Origin: Flavobacterium psychrophilum
GTDB lineage: Bacteria > Bacteroidota > Bacteroidia > Flavobacteriales > Flavobacteriaceae
Length of the DNA: 9,852 nucleotides
NCBI GenBank assembly: GCA_945872875.1
Contig: CAMCBB010000066.1
Location: 1-9,852 of the forward strand
Direction: 5' to 3'
Shown here in pieces: positions 6,012 through 9,852 of the stretch. The translations under genes were made by a program, and so were the position numbers. Each line of letters opens with the position of its first letter. Position 1 is the stretch's first letter. The notes beneath the pieces are model-generated. The model saw only the letters and a list, made by a program, of their open reading frames with translations, searched no databases and was not told the DNA's origin.

Positions 6012-7562
6012 TTAATTTACATCCTTTTTGAAATCCAAGTCTTGGAAGTCGTAACTAAAGTCGGTTAGCGGAGAAATCGCTTCCATTTTAAATTGTGTAG
6101 CAATCCCATCTTCTGTGATATCAAAATGAATAAAAGCATCAGCTTGAAAACTTCTAATATCCCATTTTACCGCATAGGTGTTCTTTTTGTAATAAAAAAT
6201 CGAGCCCTTTAGTCTTGAAGAACGCTCCGATTGAAAACGCAAAACGCCATTGCTTAAGAATATTTTTATCTTGCCAAACCAATTATCAATATAAGTTCCA
6301 GTTAGTTTTTTTGGCTCTAATTGGGTGTTTGAAGCTACATTTTGATTTACTTTAGTCCAAACTTCCTCAGTAATTTTATCAGCATTGTCTTCGGCTTGTT
6401 TTCTATTAGCGCTTAAAGTAACCACATGATCAGGAAAATTTAGGCCTAAATAACTATCCTTAATTGTATTTGAAATTGCTGTAAAAGCAGCTCCCGATTG
6501 TTGATTGGTTAATACAATTATTCCTAATTGTACATCAGGAATCATAATGGTTTGGGTTACAATTCCGTCTAAACCTCCTGTGTGCGATACCTGAAGATGT
6601 CCATTAATATCTGTTAATTGCCATCCCAATCCGTAAGCTTTAAAATTGCAACTGTAGGGTTTCATATTGTTTAAAGGCAGAATAGTTTGAGAGGTCCACA
6701 TGTCTTTTTGAACCGCTTCGCTAAACAATCTATTTTCGTTGTTTATACCATATTTACCTCGATTTAATTGAGCAATTACCCATTTGCTTAAATCATTAGT
6801 ACTAGAGTAAATTCCGGCAGCAGCATCAAAAATGGGATTGGTGTATCTTTTAATTACTTCTAGTTTTCCGTTTGTTGGCACATGCGGAACAATGGTATTG
6901 GTGGTGTCTTTTAATCTATTCCATGAAGCAGCGCTGTTATTCATTTTTAATGGCGATAGGATTCTCGTTTCTACAAAATCACACCAACCTTTACCTGAAA
7001 CTCTTTCAATAACTTCACCTGCAATAACATACAATAAATTGTCGTAATCGTATTTGGTTCTAAATGCCGATACAGGCTTTAGAAAGTGAATGTTATTAAT
7101 GATATCTTTTGGTGTAAAATTATGTCCGTCAGGCCAAATCATTAAGTCACCGGCACCCAATCCGAGTCCGCTTCTATGCGTAAGTAAATCTCGAATAGTA
7201 AATTCGTTAGTCACATAATCGTTGTACATTTTAAATTCTGGAATGTATTGAATTACCTTGTCATCCCAGTTGATTTTCTTTTCGTCAACTAACATGGCAA
7301 GTGCAGCAGAAGTAAACGCTTTACTATTGGAAGCAATTCCGAAAAGCGTGTTTCCGTCAACCTTTTGCTGGGTTTTGATATTGTTTACACCATATCCTTT
7401 AGAAATTACAACTTTACCATCTTTTACAATGGCAACAGCTATTCCGGGCACATTAAAAGTCTTCATGGTACGTTGCACCACATCATCTAATTTGGCTTCT
7501 GATATTTGGGCATTTAAATTAAGCGTTGCTATTAATAGCGCAATAAATAATTTACTTTTCAT
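6012..7562 (-). CDS. Exported serine hydrolase, class C beta-lactamase/DD-peptidase fold with C-terminal beta domain
   Basis: A signal peptide (MKSKLFIALLIATLNLNAQ) precedes a PF00144-type domain spanning about residues 22-375. The active-site motifs are complete: S78-N-S-K81 (SxxK, nucleophile and base), Y173-D-N175 (YxN), and H327-T-G-G in the KTG position. HTG in place of KTG is usual for the esterase/peptidase branch of the family and argues against a true beta-lactamase. Other family blocks are VPGIAVAIVKDGK, TIRDLLTHRSGL, AAAGIYSSTNDLSKW and YGLGWQL. Residues about 415-510 form a C-terminal beta-rich domain (LTGTYIDNWFGKIKI...) like the DUF3471 tail of many such enzymes. It probably acts in the periplasm on peptides, esters or cell-wall fragments; the substrate cannot be read from sequence. 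It begins 9 nt after the RNA methyltransferase stop, suggesting cotranscription. Confidence 0.92.
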   Translation of the reverse strand: MKSKLFIALLIATLNLNAQISEAKLDDVVQRTMKTFNVPGIAVAIVKDGKVVISKGYGVNNIKTQQKVDGNTLFGIASNSKAFTSAALAMLVDEKKINWDDKVIQYIPEFKMYNDYVTNEFTIRDLLTHRSGLGLGAGDLMIWPDGHNFTPKDIINNIHFLKPVSAFRTKYDYDNLLYVIAGEVIERVSGKGWCDFVETRILSPLKMNNSAASWNRLKDTTNTIVPHVPTNGKLEVIKRYTNPIFDAAAGIYSSTNDLSKWVIAQLNRGKYGINNENRLFSEAVQKDMWTSQTILPLNNMKPYSCNFKAYGLGWQLTDINGHLQVSHTGGLDGIVTQTIMIPDVQLGIIVLTNQQSGAAFTAISNTIKDSYLGLNFPDHVVTLSANRKQAEDNADKITEEVWTKVNQNVASNTQLEPKKLTGTYIDNWFGKIKIFLSNGVLRFQSERSSRLKGSIFYYKKNTYAVKWDIRSFQADAFIHFDITEDGIATQFKMEAISPLTDFSYDFQDLDFKKDVN

Positions 7563-7571
7563 AATTTTTAG

Positions 7572-8375
7572 TTAGTTGGTTTCAAAGCCGCGTTGTCTTT
7601 TGGCTTCAAATAATAAAATGGCTGCAGCGACTGATACATTCATAGAATCGATTTGTCCTTGCATTGGAATTAGTATATTTTGATTAGCATTATCCCGCCA
7701 AGTTTGTGAAAGTCCGGTTGCTTCAGTACCTACAACAATTGCTGAGGCAGGAGTGTAATTTTGTGTGTGATAGGAATTCGAATCTTGGAGTGTTGCGCTG
7801 TAAATACTAATTTTTCTATTTTTTAAAAAAGCAATTACTTCTTCGTTGGTTCCGGTTGCAATTTGATTGGTAAAAATACAGCCCACACTAGATCGAATTA
7901 AATTCGGATTATATAAATCGGTTATTGGATTTGCTAATATCACGGCATCTATATTGGCTGCATCACACGTGCGAAGCATCGCTCCAATATTACCTGGTTT
8001 TTCAATTGATTCCATGACCAAAATCAAAGGATTTTCTGGCAAAATTAAATCTTCTAAATTAGTCGATTTAGCTTCTGCCACAGCAATAAATCCTTCTGTA
8101 GAATCTCTATAAGCAAGTTTTTGATAAATTTCTTTATTGATCTCGATTACCTCAATTTCAATAGAATTAGCGATAAATTTATTAAGATCTTTTTGCGAAA
8201 TTATTTCAGGCAGAAAAAGAATGGTATTAATTATGTAGCCTCCTTTTATTGCCAATTCAATTTCGCGTTTACCTTCAATTAAAAAAGTGCCGGATTGCTT
8301 GCGCGCTTTGGCCTTTTCTTGCAATTGCACTAAGGATTTAATGAAAGGATTTTGTATGGAAGTTATTTGTTTCAA
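7572..8375 (-). CDS. SpoU/TrmH-family RNA 2'-O-methyltransferase with a TTG start
   Basis: This SPOUT-class, SAM-dependent ribose methyltransferase has an N-terminal substrate-binding region (ITSIQNPFIKSLVQLQ...SGTFLIEGKREIELA, about 4-43) and the knotted catalytic domain. Motif 1 is EKPGNIGAMLRTCDAAN (125-141, with N129 and R135), motif 2 is VVGTEATGLS (214-223, with E218), and motif 3 is IPMQGQIDSMNVSVAAAILLFEAKRQR (N246, S248). Family members modify a 23S rRNA guanosine (RlmB type) or tRNA; which one cannot be told here. The conserved N-terminus begins at TTG 8375: no in-frame ATG occurs upstream before a stop at 8409-8411, and the next in-frame ATG is codon 121, inside the catalytic domain. 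It lies 48 nt downstream of the T9SS gene and 9 nt upstream of the serine hydrolase gene, all on the minus strand. Confidence 0.9.
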   Translation of the reverse strand: MKQITSIQNPFIKSLVQLQEKAKARKQSGTFLIEGKREIELAIKGGYIINTILFLPEIISQKDLNKFIANSIEIEVIEINKEIYQKLAYRDSTEGFIAVAEAKSTNLEDLILPENPLILVMESIEKPGNIGAMLRTCDAANIDAVILANPITDLYNPNLIRSSVGCIFTNQIATGTNEEVIAFLKNRKISIYSATLQDSNSYHTQNYTPASAIVVGTEATGLSQTWRDNANQNILIPMQGQIDSMNVSVAAAILLFEAKRQRGFETN

Positions 8376-8423
8376 GAGAAAATTAATTTTTGCGAAGTTA
8401 CTGAGATTTTATAAATATTCTAG

Positions 8424-9852
8424 TTACTTTCTAAAATACAACCATCCTATAATTGGCTCTGGATAGTCGTTGTCGTTTAAATTAAGAATGTAATAATAAG
8501 TTCCTTCGGGTACAGCTGAATTATCTACACGAGTACCTTTATTTGGAACACCATCCCAATTGGGAGTGGAATTATTACCAGTCCAAATTAGTTTTCCCCA
8601 ACGATTGTAAATTTCCAGCTCAAACTTTACAAATACATCTCTTAGGCCATCAATAAAAAAGGTGTCGTTGTCTTGGTCGTTATTGCTCGATACATAATTG
8701 TAAACCGTTGGTGGACAATTTTTAGTATATAGCCAAAACGAGCTGATTGTGAAGCAATTTTGATTTTCGATGCGAATAAAAATTTCTTTAGGAGTAGTTG
8801 TCGCAATGTAATTGGTTGGATTTGCAATTGCATTGGTTGCTAATGTTGCGTCAGCAGCCGATTCATAAAATCCAGTAAAGGTGTCTGTTGTGTTTGTTAA
8901 TGATTGTGTGCTGTACTCAAAAAAGTTAAATGATCCTTGCGTTAACCCTTGATTGCAGGTTGTTTTAGGTTCTAATGCATTTGCAATAGGGCTTGTAGAG
9001 AATGTAAGTAATCCACTTGTAGCTTGATTGTTGCTTTCAGATATTTCAGTTACAATTCCATGTCCGGTGCCATCGTCATCTATTACTATAGTTATGGTGA
9101 AATTATCTGGAATACTATTTGGGATGGAAACGGTTATTTGTTGGGTTGCACTTCCCTCAACAGGAATTACAGCTGTTGTTTGCATTTGTACAATCAACTG
9201 CCCGTTAGCATAAATAGCAATTGGGGTTCCAGCTGGAAGGTTACTCGTGCAATTGTAATTAGTTACCGTAAAATTTAAAGTTAGGTCTCTAGAATCACAA
9301 ATTTGACTAGTTGAATTTAGTACCATAGCGGCATCGGGTAATTGGCTATTTAATTTGGTTACTATTGCATTAATTAATACCACATCTTGTCCTGATGTTA
9401 GCTGAATTTGAGCTGAGGTATCTCCAATATTAATGTTGTTTTGAATGTTGTAAATATCCAAATCCATATTGTATAAACTCGAAGATCCAGTAATACTATT
9501 GGTGCCGTTAAAAGCATTATTTGCAGGATTTAAAGGAGGATTACTTAAAGTGTTACCGTTAATCATTAATGTTTCATTAACGGCAAGGTTTGAATCACCT
9601 TCCCAAGCAATAAATCCAATTTGAGCGTTATTATTGTCTATTACATTTAAGCTGTTTAAAGTTATATTTAAAGAATTCGGAATACTTTGTAAACCATCAT
9701 AGATATTAATCTGGTTTAGTGGTAAACTTAAATCCTTATAGACTATTATTATAGCCCAGCCAGCAAAATTTGTTCGGTTAGAACAATATCCAGTTGTGTT
9801 TAATAAAGTTTGACTAACATCTAAATCTGAAAGAGTGTAATTACCATTTCCA
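8424..9852 (-). CDS. Large T9SS (type B) secreted surface protein, C-terminal 475 residues; 5' end beyond the window
   Basis: The frame is open from the stop at 8424 to the right edge with no interruption; an ATG at 9566 is internal, because 95 further residues upstream are clearly domain sequence (for example TNFAGWAIIIVYKD and INIYDGLQ). Visible order: that GWxxxVVYxD/YDGLQ beta domain (about residues 15-120); a CARDB-like beta-sandwich (about 175-285, with PAGTPIAIYANGQLI and ISESNN); an extracellular repeat domain (about 295-375: TFTGFYESAADA, PKEIFIRIENQNCF); and a gliding-motility-associated type B C-terminal domain (about 379-475: DTFFIDGL, FELEIYNRWGKLIW, VPEGTYYYILNLND, GWLYFRK end). 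That C-terminal domain directs export by the type IX secretion system, so the protein should lie on the cell surface or be released. An adhesin or matrix role is inferred. The SPNGDGxNDTF entry motif is altered to SSNNDQDNDTF. Confidence 0.92.
   Translation of the reverse strand, partial: GNGNYTLSDLDVSQTLLNTTGYCSNRTNFAGWAIIIVYKDLSLPLNQINIYDGLQSIPNSLNITLNSLNVIDNNNAQIGFIAWEGDSNLAVNETLMINGNTLSNPPLNPANNAFNGTNSITGSSSLYNMDLDIYNIQNNINIGDTSAQIQLTSGQDVVLINAIVTKLNSQLPDAAMVLNSTSQICDSRDLTLNFTVTNYNCTSNLPAGTPIAIYANGQLIVQMQTTAVIPVEGSATQQITVSIPNSIPDNFTITIVIDDDGTGHGIVTEISESNNQATSGLLTFSTSPIANALEPKTTCNQGLTQGSFNFFEYSTQSLTNTTDTFTGFYESAADATLATNAIANPTNYIATTTPKEIFIRIENQNCFTISSFWLYTKNCPPTVYNYVSSNNDQDNDTFFIDGLRDVFVKFELEIYNRWGKLIWTGNNSTPNWDGVPNKGTRVDNSAVPEGTYYYILNLNDNDYPEPIIGWLYFRK

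Noticed and set aside
8379..8390. Palindrome AAAATTAATTTT just upstream of the TTG start as an operator
   Set aside because: It is AT-only and short; chance is likely. It is mentioned only with the TTG finding.
8386..8393. Plus-strand AATTTTTG as a promoter
   Set aside because: It has a mismatch in the first base of TAnnTTTG, and no plus-strand gene follows; it may be a remnant but cannot be supported.
1..9852. A defence island, biosynthetic cluster, mobile element or CRISPR array
   Set aside because: No transposase, integrase, nuclease-effector set, repeat-spacer pattern or biosynthetic core enzyme is visible; the genes are conserved housekeeping and envelope families.

Overview
This AT-rich window looks like chromosomal DNA of a Flavobacterium-type member of Bacteroidota (family Flavobacteriaceae). 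The reasons are a gliding-motility/type IX secretion (T9SS) C-terminal domain, the flavobacterial DUF6452-DUF6048 pair next to an RlmD-type rRNA methyltransferase, a CCC-motif membrane protein, scarce Shine-Dalgarno sequences, and several copies of the Bacteroidota -7 promoter element TAnnTTTG close upstream of genes.

Layout. At the left edge, two overlapping minus-strand genes encode a small membrane protein and the N-terminus of a DUF2027/Smr protein that runs off the window. Divergent from them, a plus-strand pair (496-1133) encodes two small cysteine-containing membrane proteins, a DUF2752 protein and a CCC-motif protein. A strong bidirectional hairpin terminator (1137-1173) separates this pair from the convergent rocD (ornithine aminotransferase), which is preceded by a minus-strand DUF1697 gene. 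Divergent from DUF1697, a plus-strand cluster carries rlmD, a DUF6452 lipoprotein and a DUF6048 outer-membrane-type protein (3315-6003). It meets head-on, with 8 bp between stop codons, a minus-strand cluster: a large T9SS surface protein that is 5'-truncated by the window, a SpoU/TrmH-family RNA methyltransferase, and a class C beta-lactamase-fold serine hydrolase.

Most of this is housekeeping or conserved lineage-specific content: rRNA/tRNA modification, ornithine catabolism and cell-envelope proteins. There is no intergenic stretch over 300 bases; the longest is about 160 bp upstream of rocD. I see no tRNA, rRNA, CRISPR array, insertion sequence, phage gene or defence island, and I do not claim a new multi-gene system. 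The best leads are the DUF2752/CCC-motif membrane pair, the cysteine-rich insertion in RocD, the TTG start of the RNA methyltransferase, the short ORFs in the rocD leader, and the altered start of the type-B sorting domain in the T9SS protein.
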